A stretch of DNA of 64,000 nucleotides from Achromobacter pestifer. Lineage in GTDB: Bacteria; Pseudomonadota; Gammaproteobacteria; Burkholderiales; Burkholderiaceae_B. Of the stretch, positions 42,021-50,913 are shown in pieces. The stretch lies in contig NZ_CADIJX010000003.1 in the NCBI RefSeq assembly GCF_902859625.1, forward strand, positions 310,001 to 374,000, written 5' to 3'. The position numbers and the translations under genes are program-made. Under the pieces are notes generated by a model that was not told where the DNA came from, ran no database searches, and was given only the letters and a program-made list of their open reading frames with translations. The stretch's first letter is position 1; the number at the start of each line of letters is the position of its first letter.

Positions 42021-42896
42021 ATGAACACGTCCGAGAATCCTCCGTCTGCCGCCGCCCCGTATGGCTTGCGATCAGCCGAACCACAGAAGAAAGTCACTGT
42101 TCCGTCCTTCGCGGACATGCGTGCCCGTGGCGAGAAAATCGTCATGTTGACCGCCTATGACGCGACGTTCGCGGCGGTGGCGGATGACGCAGGCGTCGAC
42201 ACGCTGCTGGTCGGCGATTCGTTGGGCATGGTGTGCCAGGGGCGGAACGGCACAGTTGGTGTCTCGCTGGACGACATGGTCTATCACACCCAGTGTGTGG
42301 CAGAGGGTGTTCGGCGCACCAACGGCCGGTCGCTGATCGTGGCGGATCTTCCCTTTGGCAGTTATCAGGTGTCCAAAGAGCAAGCGATAAGCTCGGCAAT
42401 GGCGTTGATGGGCGCGGGCGCGCAAATGGTCAAGCTGGAAGGCGGAGGCTGGTGCGCGGAGACGACGCGGTTCTTGGTCGAGCGTGGCGTTCCGGTGTGT
42501 GGCCATCTTGGGCTGACGCCGCAGACCGTGGCGTCATTGGGCGGCTTTCGTGTTCAAGGCAGAACGGATGAGGCCGCGGCGCGCTTGCGCGAAGACAGCG
42601 CGGCGCTTGAAGACGCGGGCGCCACGATGCTGGTCCTGGAAATGGTGCCTGCCGCGCTTGCCGCATCCATTACCTGCGATCTGAGTACCTGCGCCACCAT
42701 CGGCATCGGCGCCGGCCGCGCAACCGCCGGGCAGGTGCTTGTCATGCACGACATGCTGGGCATCAATCTTGGCCGGATGGCGAAGTTCGTTCACAACTTC
42801 ATGGAAGGGAGCGACAGCGTGAAGGGCGCGATCGCAAACTACGTGCGGGCAGTGAAGGACGGATCGTTTCCCGATGACGTCAAACACGGATGGTGA
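42021..42896 (+). CDS. panB: 3-methyl-2-oxobutanoate hydroxymethyltransferase
   Basis: 291 aa. PanB transfers a hydroxymethyl group from methylene-tetrahydrofolate to 2-oxoisovalerate, giving ketopantoate for pantothenate and CoA. Hallmarks: [18 protein letters not shown] (metal-binding Asp), [19 protein letters not shown] and DMLGI. About 25 extra N-terminal residues precede the core. No panC is adjacent. Cytosolic. Confidence 0.95.
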   Translation: MNTSENPPSAAAPYGLRSAEPQKKVTVPSFADMRARGEKIVMLTAYDATFAAVADDAGVDTLLVGDSLGMVCQGRNGTVGVSLDDMVYHTQCVAEGVRRTNGRSLIVADLPFGSYQVSKEQAISSAMALMGAGAQMVKLEGGGWCAETTRFLVERGVPVCGHLGLTPQTVASLGGFRVQGRTDEAAARLREDSAALEDAGATMLVLEMVPAALAASITCDLSTCATIGIGAGRATAGQVLVMHDMLGINLGRMAKFVHNFMEGSDSVKGAIANYVRAVKDGSFPDDVKHGW

Positions 42897-42899
42897 GTC

Positions 42900-42924
42900 T
42901 TGGCCGCTTGCGATCAGCGGCCAA
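42900..42924 (+). terminator. Possible terminator after panB
   Basis: TTGGCCGC/GCGGCCAA hairpin directly after the panB stop, followed by TCTCCCCCTTC, so only a weak T-tract. Confidence 0.45.
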
Positions 42925-42976
42925 TCTCCCCCTTCAACACCCGCGCCATCTTCCATCCATGGAATGCCAGCTCAGC

Positions 42977-44131
42977 TCAGCGCAGCACGGCCACGGCATC
43001 GATTTCGACTTGTACGTCCGGCCTGAACAGCGCCTTGACGCCGATCAATGCGCTTGCCGGCGCGTGGCCCTTGAGCCAGCGATCGCGCACGGCACGAATG
43101 GTCTCCAACTGGTCAGGCTGATAGCCGCGTACGTACAGCGTCATTTTGGCAATCCGTTCCGGCGCACTGCCGGCATGGCGCAAGGTGCTGTCCAGATTTT
43201 TGAAGGCCTGTTCCAACTGACCCTCCAGCGTGGGCGCCACGCTGCCGTCAGCGGCCACCGGGACGTGGCCGCTGAGCAGCACCAGATTGTCATTGACCGT
43301 CACGGCCCCCGAGATCCCTGGGATTTCCTGTCCCGGAGCCGTAATGGCGCGCATCGCTACCGGCACCGTCTTGGCGCTGTCCTTTGTGTCACCGGCGCTT
43401 CCCGTGTCCGTGGACGTTAAGCGTTCGATGAAGGCCTGGACCGGCATGGCCCAGCCAAAATGGTGAACGACTTCGCTCAGCACGTGTTGTTGCTGCTGTG
43501 CGGTGAACGCTGCCGTGGCGTCGCTTAGCACCACTGCCTCATAGCCCAAGTCGTGCGCGGCGCGCAACGTGGATTCAATGCAAACGTGCGTCGCATAACC
43601 GGCCAAATATAGGCGGGTGATGCCCTGGCCGCGCAGGTAATTGTCCAAATCGGAGGCGGCGAACGCGCTGGCGCCGGCCCGGCCGCTGACGACGAATTCG
43701 TTCGCTTGTGGTGTGAAGGGTCCGTGAAACTGCCAACCCGTGTCCTGCTTCTGCCAGGTGCCGGCGTTGGGGATGGCGCCGCGCAAGCCGAACCGCGCAC
43801 GCCCCAATTCGCGATAGTCCGGCGACATTCGCAGCGTCGCGTGGATCACCGGTATCCCCGCGCTACGAGCGGCGGCCAGCGCCTGGCTGGCCGCCTCTTG
43901 GGAACGGGTGAACTGATCTTCATCCTTGATCAACCCGCGCAATTTTCCTTCCGGCGCCAACCATTCGTTGACGAATTCGATCATGACCAGGGCGGCCCGG
44001 CCTTCGCCCGGCGCTTGCAAGGGCGGATACGCGGCTGCTTGGGGCAGGGGCGGGGCGGCCTGGCTGCTGCCCGCGGCGACGGCGGACATCAGGAAAAGCC
44101 TGGAAACCAGGCATCGAGTGAATTTCATCAT
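42977..44131 (-). CDS. Exported cysteine hydrolase-RidA fusion protein
   Basis: 384 aa from the ATG at 44131, with GAGGGA eight bases upstream. Residues 1-25 form a signal peptide (LFLMSAVAAGSSQA), so it is probably periplasmic. Residues 45-220 are an isochorismatase-like hydrolase with the nucleophile Cys184 (ATHVCIES), but the usual Asp of the triad is Glu52 (MIEFVNEW) and the usual Lys appears as Arg151. Residues 250-384 are a RidA/YjgF domain (PGQEIPGISGAVTVND...KMTLYVRGYQPDQLE). It is divergent from a LysR gene that probably controls it. Substrate unknown; an amide or imine is suggested. Confidence 0.8.
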   Translation of the reverse strand: MMKFTRCLVSRLFLMSAVAAGSSQAAPPLPQAAAYPPLQAPGEGRAALVMIEFVNEWLAPEGKLRGLIKDEDQFTRSQEAASQALAAARSAGIPVIHATLRMSPDYRELGRARFGLRGAIPNAGTWQKQDTGWQFHGPFTPQANEFVVSGRAGASAFAASDLDNYLRGQGITRLYLAGYATHVCIESTLRAAHDLGYEAVVLSDATAAFTAQQQQHVLSEVVHHFGWAMPVQAFIERLTSTDTGSAGDTKDSAKTVPVAMRAITAPGQEIPGISGAVTVNDNLVLLSGHVPVAADGSVAPTLEGQLEQAFKNLDSTLRHAGSAPERIAKMTLYVRGYQPDQLETIRAVRDRWLKGHAPASALIGVKALFRPDVQVEIDAVAVLR

Positions 44132-44234
44132 GTCAGATCCCTCATCAAATCGTGTGGGATCGACTATAGGATCGACCTCAAGGCATGATAAGACCTTTGG
44201 ATTACTAGTTATTGTGAATTCAAGGAATAGATAA

Positions 44235-45128
44235 ATGGACCCATTCAGCGATGTCAGCACCTTCGTGCGGGCTGCGGAGGCCGGCAATTTCACCCGCGCG
44301 GCGCGACTGCTTCAGATCAGCCCTTCTGCCGTCAGCAAGGCGGTGGCGCGGCTGGAGGCCGAGGTAGGCGTCCAGCTCTTCCATCGTTCACCACGGCAGA
44401 TCACCTTGACCGGTGATGGTGAGGCATTCTTTGAAGTCTGCCGTCAGGGCATGACGGCCATTGAAGACGCGCGCAGCATGTTGGCAAGAGAGGCGCAGCC
44501 CTGGCGCGGAAAACTGCGACTCTGCGTGCCGGTAAGTTTCGGCCAGTACGTGGTGGCGCCGGCGCTGAGCGAATGGCTGGCGGGACATCCAGGGCTGGAC
44601 ATTGAATTGGTGTTGACGGATCGCCATGTCGATATGACCGCCGAACGATTTGATCTGGCCGTGATGCTGGGCGAGGTACCGGACTCGCGTCTGGTGGCCC
44701 GCCCGTTACCGGCGCACCGCTTTCTGACCATTGCCGCGCCTGCCTATCTGCAACAGCACGGTACGCCCCGTACTCCCAGCGACCTCGCCGCGCACGCATG
44801 CCTGCGCTATGTCATGGCCAATAGCGGGCAGTTTCGTACCTGGACCTTCGCCCGTGACGGGCAGTCATACAACCACTTCCCAGTCGGTCCCCTGGCCAGC
44901 GATCACGCGGCGGCACTGTTGGCGCTGGCCGTGGGGGGGCGGGGAATCTTGCAGGCGCCGCGCTACGTGGTGGCGCCCGCACTGGCGGCCGGTCTACTGG
45001 TGCCTGTGCTGACTGACTTCCAGAGCGTCGGCGCACCGTTGTCCGTGGTTTATGAGAAAGCGCGTCACCGTTCAGCCCGGACTCGGCTTGCGGTGGATTT
45101 CCTGCTTGGTCTTGGGCACGAGCTCTAG
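44235..45128 (+). CDS. LysR family transcriptional regulator
   Basis: 297 aa. N-terminal helix-turn-helix (FVRAAEAGNFTRAARLLQIS, AVSKAVARLEAEVG) and a C-terminal substrate-binding domain. Of the CrgA-like subgroup. It is divergent from the hydrolase-RidA gene with a 103-base gap, the classic LysR arrangement, so it probably regulates that gene. Effector unknown. Confidence 0.9.
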   Translation: MDPFSDVSTFVRAAEAGNFTRAARLLQISPSAVSKAVARLEAEVGVQLFHRSPRQITLTGDGEAFFEVCRQGMTAIEDARSMLAREAQPWRGKLRLCVPVSFGQYVVAPALSEWLAGHPGLDIELVLTDRHVDMTAERFDLAVMLGEVPDSRLVARPLPAHRFLTIAAPAYLQQHGTPRTPSDLAAHACLRYVMANSGQFRTWTFARDGQSYNHFPVGPLASDHAAALLALAVGGRGILQAPRYVVAPALAAGLLVPVLTDFQSVGAPLSVVYEKARHRSARTRLAVDFLLGLGHEL

Positions 45129-45138
45129 GGGCGGGCGA

Positions 45139-45456
45139 TCAGCGGCCATACCCCTTCATTGCGTGCTCCATGTATTCAGCCTTGCTGACGCGGCCGTCGC
45201 CGTCCGTGTCCATGGCAGCGAGTTGCTCGGCGGTCAGCTCCTGGAACATTGGGCCGTTGTCGAGGAAACCGTTGGTATTCACGTCCTGCTTGGCGAACGC
45301 GCGTTCCATCATGGTTTGATATTTCTGCCGCGCTTGCTCGGGGGGCTGCGCCGCCGCCGGGGCCTCGGGGGCGGCCTGCGCCAAAACGCTTCCGACGTGC
45401 CCGGCTGCAAGCAGCGCCGCGCCCAGCATGCGCGCCAGGGGGGACGGCTTCTTCAT
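45139..45456 (-). CDS. Small exported EF-hand protein
   Basis: 105 aa from the ATG at 45456, overlapping the Crp/Fnr stop by four bases. A signal peptide (MLGAALLAAGHVGSVLAQA) is followed by an Ala/Pro-rich linker and two EF-hand loops: a weak one (DVNTNGFLDN) and a canonical one (DTDGDGRVSKAE). A periplasmic calcium-binding protein of unknown role. Translational coupling to the regulator suggests co-expression. Confidence 0.78.
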   Translation of the reverse strand: MKKPSPLARMLGAALLAAGHVGSVLAQAAPEAPAAAQPPEQARQKYQTMMERAFAKQDVNTNGFLDNGPMFQELTAEQLAAMDTDGDGRVSKAEYMEHAMKGYGR

Positions 45457-46208
45457 GCCTGCTCCTGAGATGAGCGCCCAGCATGACGATACAGCGCGTC
45501 CCGGTCCAGTATGGTCAGTCCGCCGTAGTGCGTTTGCAGGACGCCTGCGCGGGCCAGCCGCGTCAGCGCGGTATTGCAGCGCTGGCGGGACACCCCGCAT
45601 AGGCTGGCGATCTCTTCCTGCGAAATCTTCAAACGGCCGTTGGTGCCGGAATGCAGTTCGGCATCAAGCTGCGCCGCGACGGCGCGCGCCACCGTGGTGT
45701 CGACGTCCAGCAGCACATTGCCGGTATAGGACGCCATCAGCCAGTTGACCCGCTGGGCCAGATGCGTCATCAACGCTTTGGTGAACTCGATATTGTGGTT
45801 CCACAGGCGTTCGCAGGTGTCCCGGGGCAAGATGACGACCCGGCTTGGCCTGAGTGCAATTACTTCGTATTCAAACCGCTCATGGCGAATCATGGTGGCT
45901 TCGCCGAACCAGCTTCCGGTGCTGAAGCCCGCTAGCGACAAAGACCGGCCGTCCGATCCTCGGGACGACCATTTCACCAGGCCCTCCACCACGCCATACC
46001 AGCCGGGCGATCGGGCGCCTTCGCGGAACAGGTATTCGCCCGTGCGCAGCGACACGGTGCGCAATTCTGCGCGCACCATGTTGCGTTCAAGCGCTGGCAG
46101 TCCGTTGTACCAGGGGACAACATCCAGCATTTTGTCGACAGGGCATGGCGCCGGCCGCCGTTTTGCGGCTGACGAGTCGTTGCCGGCACCGGTGGGTGGT
46201 CCGTGCAT
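45453..46208 (-). CDS. Crp/Fnr family transcriptional regulator
   Basis: 251 aa from the ATG at 46208; a start at 46364 would add a Thr/Lys-rich N-terminus overlapping the neighbouring promoter. The cyclic-nucleotide-binding fold spans 35-155 (LRTGEYLFREGARSPGWYGV, GSWFGEATM). A C-terminal winged helix holds EEIASLCGVSRQRCNTAL. There is no FNR-type Cys cluster. It is divergent from the binding-protein gene and may control that operon. Confidence 0.85.
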   Translation of the reverse strand: MHGPPTGAGNDSSAAKRRPAPCPVDKMLDVVPWYNGLPALERNMVRAELRTVSLRTGEYLFREGARSPGWYGVVEGLVKWSSRGSDGRSLSLAGFSTGSWFGEATMIRHERFEYEVIALRPSRVVILPRDTCERLWNHNIEFTKALMTHLAQRVNWLMASYTGNVLLDVDTTVARAVAAQLDAELHSGTNGRLKISQEEIASLCGVSRQRCNTALTRLARAGVLQTHYGGLTILDRDALYRHAGRSSQEQA

Positions 46209-46348
46209 AGTTTTCCCCAAGTCTGCAATGGTGGTTCCGCACAGGTAAACCCTAGGGCGCTTTGTCAACTTGATGACTGTCCGCACGGCGGGTCCAGCCA
46301 CAGAATAGCCGAGGCCCCAGAGCCGAAAAACCATAAGAGGAGATAGGT

Positions 46349-47572
46349 ATGTTGTCAATGCCACGCATGTTGTCCGGCTCGGCGCTCGCTTGCGCTGGCG
46401 CCGCCTCGTTGCTGAGCGCGAGCATCGCGCATGCGCAGATTTCCGACGATGTGATTCGGATCGGGTTCATCACCGACATGTCTGGCGTCTATTCGGGGCC
46501 GGACGGCCCCGGCGGGGCGGAGGCCATCAAGATGGCCATCGAGGAGATGAGGGGCGAGATCAACGGCAAGAAGATCGAGCTGCTGACGGCGGATCACCAG
46601 AACAAGGCGGACATCGCATCGGCCAAGGCGCGCGAATGGTTCGACCAGAAGGGCCTGGACATGCTGATCGGTGGCACCAATTCCAGCACCGCGCTTGCCA
46701 TGTCCAAGGTGGCGGCCGACAAGAAGAAGCCGATCATCGTCGTGGGCGCGGGCGCCCCGGCGCTGACGAACGAGCAGTGCACGCCCTACACCCTGAACTA
46801 TGCCTACGACACCGTCGCGCAGTCGCGTGGGACGGGGACGGCGGTGGTCAAGGCCGGGGGCAAGACCTGGTTCTTCCTGACCGCGGACTACGCCTTTGGC
46901 CACGCACTCCAAGCCGATACCACGAAGGTCGTGCAGGAGGGGGGCGGCACCGTGGTGGGAGCAGTCAAGCATCCGCTGGCCGCCAATGATTTTTCGTCCT
47001 TCCTGCTGCAAGCGCAAAGCAGCAAGGCAGAGATTCTTGCTTTGGCGAATGCGGGCGCCGACGCCACCAACGCCATCAAGGCGGCCAATGAGTTCGGCAT
47101 CACGAAGACGATGCGGCTGGCCGGCTTGATCATGTTCATCAACGATATCCACGCCATGGGGCTACAGGCGGCCCAGGGGCTGTATCTGACCGACAGCTGG
47201 TATTGGAATGCGTCGGACGAGACCCGTGCCTGGAGCCAGAAGTTCTACGAGCGCCGCAAGGCCATGCCGTCGTCATTGCAGGCAGCGGACTATTCGGCTG
47301 CGTTGCAGTATCTGCGCGCCGTCAAGGCCACGGGAACCGATGATGCCGACCGCGTACTGGCCCATTTGCGCGACAACAAGTTGAACGACCTGTACATCAA
47401 GGACGGCGTGGTCCGCCCGGATGGCCGTGTGGTGCACGACATGTATTTGTTGCAGGTCAAGACGCCCGAACAGTCCAAGGAACCTTGGGACTACTTCAAC
47501 GTGCTCCAGACCATTGATGGCAATGCTGCCTTCACGACCAAGGCGGAAAGCCGCTGCGCGCTCTGGAAGTAA
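46349..47572 (+). CDS. ABC transporter periplasmic binding protein (branched-chain amino acid type)
   Basis: 407 aa; AGAGGAG lies just upstream of the ATG. Signal peptide to about residue 31 (ALACAGAASLLSASIAHAQ). The Peripla_BP_6 fold is typical of LivK-like proteins: IRIGFITDMSGVYSGPDGPG, IGGTNSSTALAMSKVA, FFLTADYAFGHALQAD. No permease or ATPase gene is nearby. It is first of a run with a BKACE enzyme and an SDR dehydrogenase, so its ligand is probably the precursor of their substrate. Confidence 0.9.
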   Translation: MLSMPRMLSGSALACAGAASLLSASIAHAQISDDVIRIGFITDMSGVYSGPDGPGGAEAIKMAIEEMRGEINGKKIELLTADHQNKADIASAKAREWFDQKGLDMLIGGTNSSTALAMSKVAADKKKPIIVVGAGAPALTNEQCTPYTLNYAYDTVAQSRGTGTAVVKAGGKTWFFLTADYAFGHALQADTTKVVQEGGGTVVGAVKHPLAANDFSSFLLQAQSSKAEILALANAGADATNAIKAANEFGITKTMRLAGLIMFINDIHAMGLQAAQGLYLTDSWYWNASDETRAWSQKFYERRKAMPSSLQAADYSAALQYLRAVKATGTDDADRVLAHLRDNKLNDLYIKDGVVRPDGRVVHDMYLLQVKTPEQSKEPWDYFNVLQTIDGNAAFTTKAESRCALWK

Positions 47573-47610
47573 GCGGGCCTTCATCGATTCAATTCCCTAA
47601 CGAGAACTCC

Positions 47611-48525
47611 ATGGCCAAACGCAAAGTCATCGTGACCATCGCCCCGACGGGGGGCATGGCGCTGAAAAGCCAGAACCCGCATCTGCCGACCCAGCCGGCG
47701 GAGATCGCCGACGACGTCTACCGCTGCTACAACGCCGGGGCCAGCGTGGTGGCGCTGCACGCGCGCCGGCCGGATGATCTTGCCACCTGCAACGCCGATA
47801 TCTACCGTGACATGAATCAGCGCATCCGTGAGCGCTGCGACATCGTTCTGAACAATTCCACGGGTGGCGGCGTGCATGGCGACATGGTGAAGGAGACGTC
47901 GCCGGGCACCTGGGAGATCTTGTGGGAAGAACGGCTGAAGGGCATGGAGGCCGGCGCCGAGATGTGCACGCTGGACGCCACGACCTTGAACCTGGCATTT
48001 GGCGACCGCGAATACCTGATGAACACGCCGCTGACCAAGGCGCGCGAGATGGCGGCCGCCATGCAGGCCCGTGGCATCAAGCCCGAATGGGAGGTCTTCA
48101 GCCCTACGCATATCTTGCAGGACGCGACGACCCTGATCAACGAGGGGCTGGACGAAGGGCCGCACTTCATCAACCTGGTGATGAACGTACATCGGAACTT
48201 CCAGAACGCCATGCCGTTTTCGCCCCGGCATCTGCAAATGATGGTTGATCTGCTGCCGAAGAACAGCATCTTCTGCGTCAGTGGCATCGGCCCGGCGCAG
48301 TTGGAAGCCAACATCAGCGCGTTGCTGCTGGGCGGGCATGCGCGGGTGGGCTTGGAAGACAACCTGTATTACCGCCACGGTGAGTTGGCCACCAATGTGC
48401 AATTGACCGAGCGCATCGTGCGCGTGATGCGGGAAATGGATATGGAACCTGCCACGCCCGCCGAGGCGCGCGAGATGCTTGGGCTGCCCTTGCAGAGCGG
48501 CATCCGGCCGGCTTTCGCGCTCTGA
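47611..48525 (+). CDS. BKACE family beta-keto acid cleavage enzyme
   Basis: 304 aa, DUF849/BKACE (3-keto-5-aminohexanoate cleavage family). These zinc enzymes condense a beta-keto acid with acetyl-CoA and split it. TIM-barrel signatures: NSTGGG, GIGPAQLEANISALLLGG and ARVGLEDNLY (Glu249 as a metal ligand). The usual zinc motif HxH reads ALH here, so the first His is Ala48 and only His50 remains. It follows the binding protein by 38 bases and precedes the SDR by 32. Substrate unknown; a carnitine-like pathway is one possibility. Confidence 0.85.
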   Translation: MAKRKVIVTIAPTGGMALKSQNPHLPTQPAEIADDVYRCYNAGASVVALHARRPDDLATCNADIYRDMNQRIRERCDIVLNNSTGGGVHGDMVKETSPGTWEILWEERLKGMEAGAEMCTLDATTLNLAFGDREYLMNTPLTKAREMAAAMQARGIKPEWEVFSPTHILQDATTLINEGLDEGPHFINLVMNVHRNFQNAMPFSPRHLQMMVDLLPKNSIFCVSGIGPAQLEANISALLLGGHARVGLEDNLYYRHGELATNVQLTERIVRVMREMDMEPATPAEAREMLGLPLQSGIRPAFAL

Positions 48526-48557
48526 TCCGACTTCCCTCCTCATCCCGGTGTAGCAAC

Positions 48558-49334
48558 ATGATTGAATCCTTGAAAGGCAAGCGGGTCCTGATCACCGCAG
48601 GCGCGCACGGCATAGGTTTGGCCATTGCGCGCAAGTTTCTATTGGCCGGCGCCGATGTGCATATCTGCGACGTGAACGCGGAAGCGTGCGATGCGGCCAA
48701 GGCCGCGCATCCCGGCCTGCACGTCAGTGTGACGGACGTTGCGGATGAGGCGCAGGTCCTGGCGATGTTCAAGGACGTGGCGAAGCGATGGGGCAAGCTT
48801 GACGCCTTGATCAACAATGCGGGCGTGTCGGGCCCCACCAGCCGGCTTGAGGACACCACGCTGGAGGCGTGGCGGAACACCCTGGAGGTGAACCTGACCG
48901 GCACGTTCCTCTGTTCGCGCAGCGCCGTGCCGTTGCTGCGCGAGGCGGGGGGCGGATCCATCGTCAATATCTCGTCCGTGGCGGGCCGCCTGGGCTTCTC
49001 GTTGCGTTCGCCTTACAGCGCAAGCAAATTCGGCTTGGCCGGATTGACGCAGACCTGGGCGATGGAGCTTGGCCCCGATGGCATCCGCGTGAACTCCGTC
49101 TTGCCAGGCGTCGTGGCGGGCGACCGCGTGGAGCGCGTGATCGCCGCCCGTGCGACGGCTGGCGGCGTCAGCAACGATGAGATGCGCGCGCAATTGGTGG
49201 AGAAAGTCTCGTTGCGCCGCATGACTCAACCTGAGGATGTGGCGAATCAGGTGGCCTTCCTGTGCGCTGACGAAGGCGCGATGATCAGCGGCCAGAGCAT
49301 TTCGGTGTGCGGCAACGTCGAATACCTGGGGTGA
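48558..49334 (+). CDS. SDR family NAD(P)-dependent oxidoreductase
   Basis: 258 aa. Rossmann motif TAGAHGIG (12-19), NNAG near 85, catalytic Ser in NISSVAG and YSASK. An Asp after the second strand (ICDVNAEA) predicts NAD preference. It probably oxidises a hydroxy-acid to the keto-acid cleaved by the BKACE enzyme; this is inferred from the gene order. Confidence 0.9.
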   Translation: MIESLKGKRVLITAGAHGIGLAIARKFLLAGADVHICDVNAEACDAAKAAHPGLHVSVTDVADEAQVLAMFKDVAKRWGKLDALINNAGVSGPTSRLEDTTLEAWRNTLEVNLTGTFLCSRSAVPLLREAGGGSIVNISSVAGRLGFSLRSPYSASKFGLAGLTQTWAMELGPDGIRVNSVLPGVVAGDRVERVIAARATAGGVSNDEMRAQLVEKVSLRRMTQPEDVANQVAFLCADEGAMISGQSISVCGNVEYLG

Positions 49335-49402
49335 AGGGAAACGCGGTCACCAGATAGAATGGTCTGCTTCGATCATTCATATTCTTCTGGCAGGCAGACC
49401 GC

Positions 49403-50902
49403 ATGACCCGGGTATTTGAACTGGAAACGTTGAAGATGCGCATGAACGATGCGGATCTTCAACGGCTGGATTTGCATCAGCGGATTCAGCGGGCATTGCG
49501 CGCCTTGATCCTGGACAGCGCGCTGGACCCTGGCGTCAAGCTGCCTGCCACGCGCACGTTGGCCACGTCGCTGGGCGTGGCGCGCGACACCGTCGAAAAT
49601 GCCTATGTCCAATTGCACCGTGACGGCTATATCGTGCGGCGCGAAGGGTCCGGCAGTTACGTGTCCGAAACCGTGGGCGCCGAGTTGCGCGGGGCGGCCA
49701 GCCGGCGCGTCAAACTCGCGGACGACAAGCGCGGCGCGGCGGAACCCGGGTCGGGCCTAAGCCGTCGCGGGCGCCAGATCTACGCAAGTGGTGGCGTGGT
49801 GGATCAGCAAGTGGTCCAGCCTTTTGCCACGGGGCTGCCTGAAACCCGGACGTTTCCGACGGATGTCTGGGAGCGTTTGCAGCGCCAGGCGCTGAAGGAC
49901 CACCGGGATCAGGTCTTGCTGCATGGCGACCCGCAAGGCGCCGCACCCCTGCGCAAGGCAATCGCGTCCTATCTGAACCTGGAGCGGGGCGCCAAGGTGT
50001 CGCCGGATCAGATCCTGGTGCTCAGCAGCACGCGGCAGGCCCTGTTCCTGTGTGCGCAGTTGCTGGTGGATGCCGGCAAGCCGATCTTGCTGGAGAACCC
50101 CGGTTACTTCGGCGCCAAGAAGGCATTTGAATCCGCGGAAGCCCGGATCGTTCCCATTGATGTCGACGCACAGGGCATTCGCACCGACCTGCTTCGGGCG
50201 GATCGCAGCGGTGCCAATTGCGTCTATGTGACGCCGTCGCACCAGTACCCCACGGGCGCGACCCTGTCGCTGGCGCGACGGCTGGAGCTGACCCGCTGGG
50301 CCGCCGAGAACGGCAAGTGGATCATCGAAGACGATTACGACAGCGAATTCCATTACGACGGCCTGCCGACCGCCTGCGTCCAGGGCCTGGACAAGTATGA
50401 ACGCACGCTTTACATCGGCACCTTCAGCAAGACGCTCTATCCGGGACTGCGGATGGGCTACATGGCGCTGCCTCGTGAACTGGTCAGCGCCTTTGCCTAC
50501 GCGCGCAGCATTCTGGATGGCCACACGCCGCAGATCCTGCAACTGACCTTGGCCCGATTCATGGAAGACGGGCACTACAACGCGCACATCCGCGCCATGC
50601 GCAAGCTGTATGCGTCACGCCGTGACGCCATGCTGCAAGCACTGGAAACGCACCTGGCAGGTGTTGTCATGCCGTTGCGGCCAGAAGGCGGGCTTCAGAT
50701 CCCCTGCCTGCTGGCGCGTGGATGGTCGGAGGAAAAGACCATCCGGCAGGCCGCCAGCGCTGGCTTGCAACTGCCGGGGCTTAGCCGCTTGTATGCGGGC
50801 GAGGACAAGCGGCAGGGCTGGATCCTGGGTTATTCGTCGTTGGCCGCGCACGAGATCGATAGCGCCATGCGGCGGCTGGCCCTTGCGCTAAAGAAGACCT
50901 AG
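49403..50902 (+). CDS. MocR (GntR/aminotransferase) transcriptional regulator
   Basis: 499 aa. N-terminal GntR winged helix (about 20-95: LPATRTLATSLGVARDTVENAY) joined to an aminotransferase-I fold. The PLP-binding Lys is in TFSKTLYPGLRMGY (near 350), and the cofactor-site motif EDDYDSEFHYDG is present. Such PdxR/MocR proteins use PLP or an amino compound as effector. It lies 68 bases after the SDR on the same strand and may regulate this operon or the benE gene opposite. Confidence 0.92.
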   Translation: MTRVFELETLKMRMNDADLQRLDLHQRIQRALRALILDSALDPGVKLPATRTLATSLGVARDTVENAYVQLHRDGYIVRREGSGSYVSETVGAELRGAASRRVKLADDKRGAAEPGSGLSRRGRQIYASGGVVDQQVVQPFATGLPETRTFPTDVWERLQRQALKDHRDQVLLHGDPQGAAPLRKAIASYLNLERGAKVSPDQILVLSSTRQALFLCAQLLVDAGKPILLENPGYFGAKKAFESAEARIVPIDVDAQGIRTDLLRADRSGANCVYVTPSHQYPTGATLSLARRLELTRWAAENGKWIIEDDYDSEFHYDGLPTACVQGLDKYERTLYIGTFSKTLYPGLRMGYMALPRELVSAFAYARSILDGHTPQILQLTLARFMEDGHYNAHIRAMRKLYASRRDAMLQALETHLAGVVMPLRPEGGLQIPCLLARGWSEEKTIRQAASAGLQLPGLSRLYAGEDKRQGWILGYSSLAAHEIDSAMRRLALALKKT

Positions 50903-50913
50903 CGGGTTTGCGC

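Noticed and set aside
46263..46275. Possible FNR/CRP box near TCAACTTGA in the divergent promoter
   Set aside because: The palindrome is short and does not match TTGAT-N4-ATCAA or TGTGA-N6-TCACA well.
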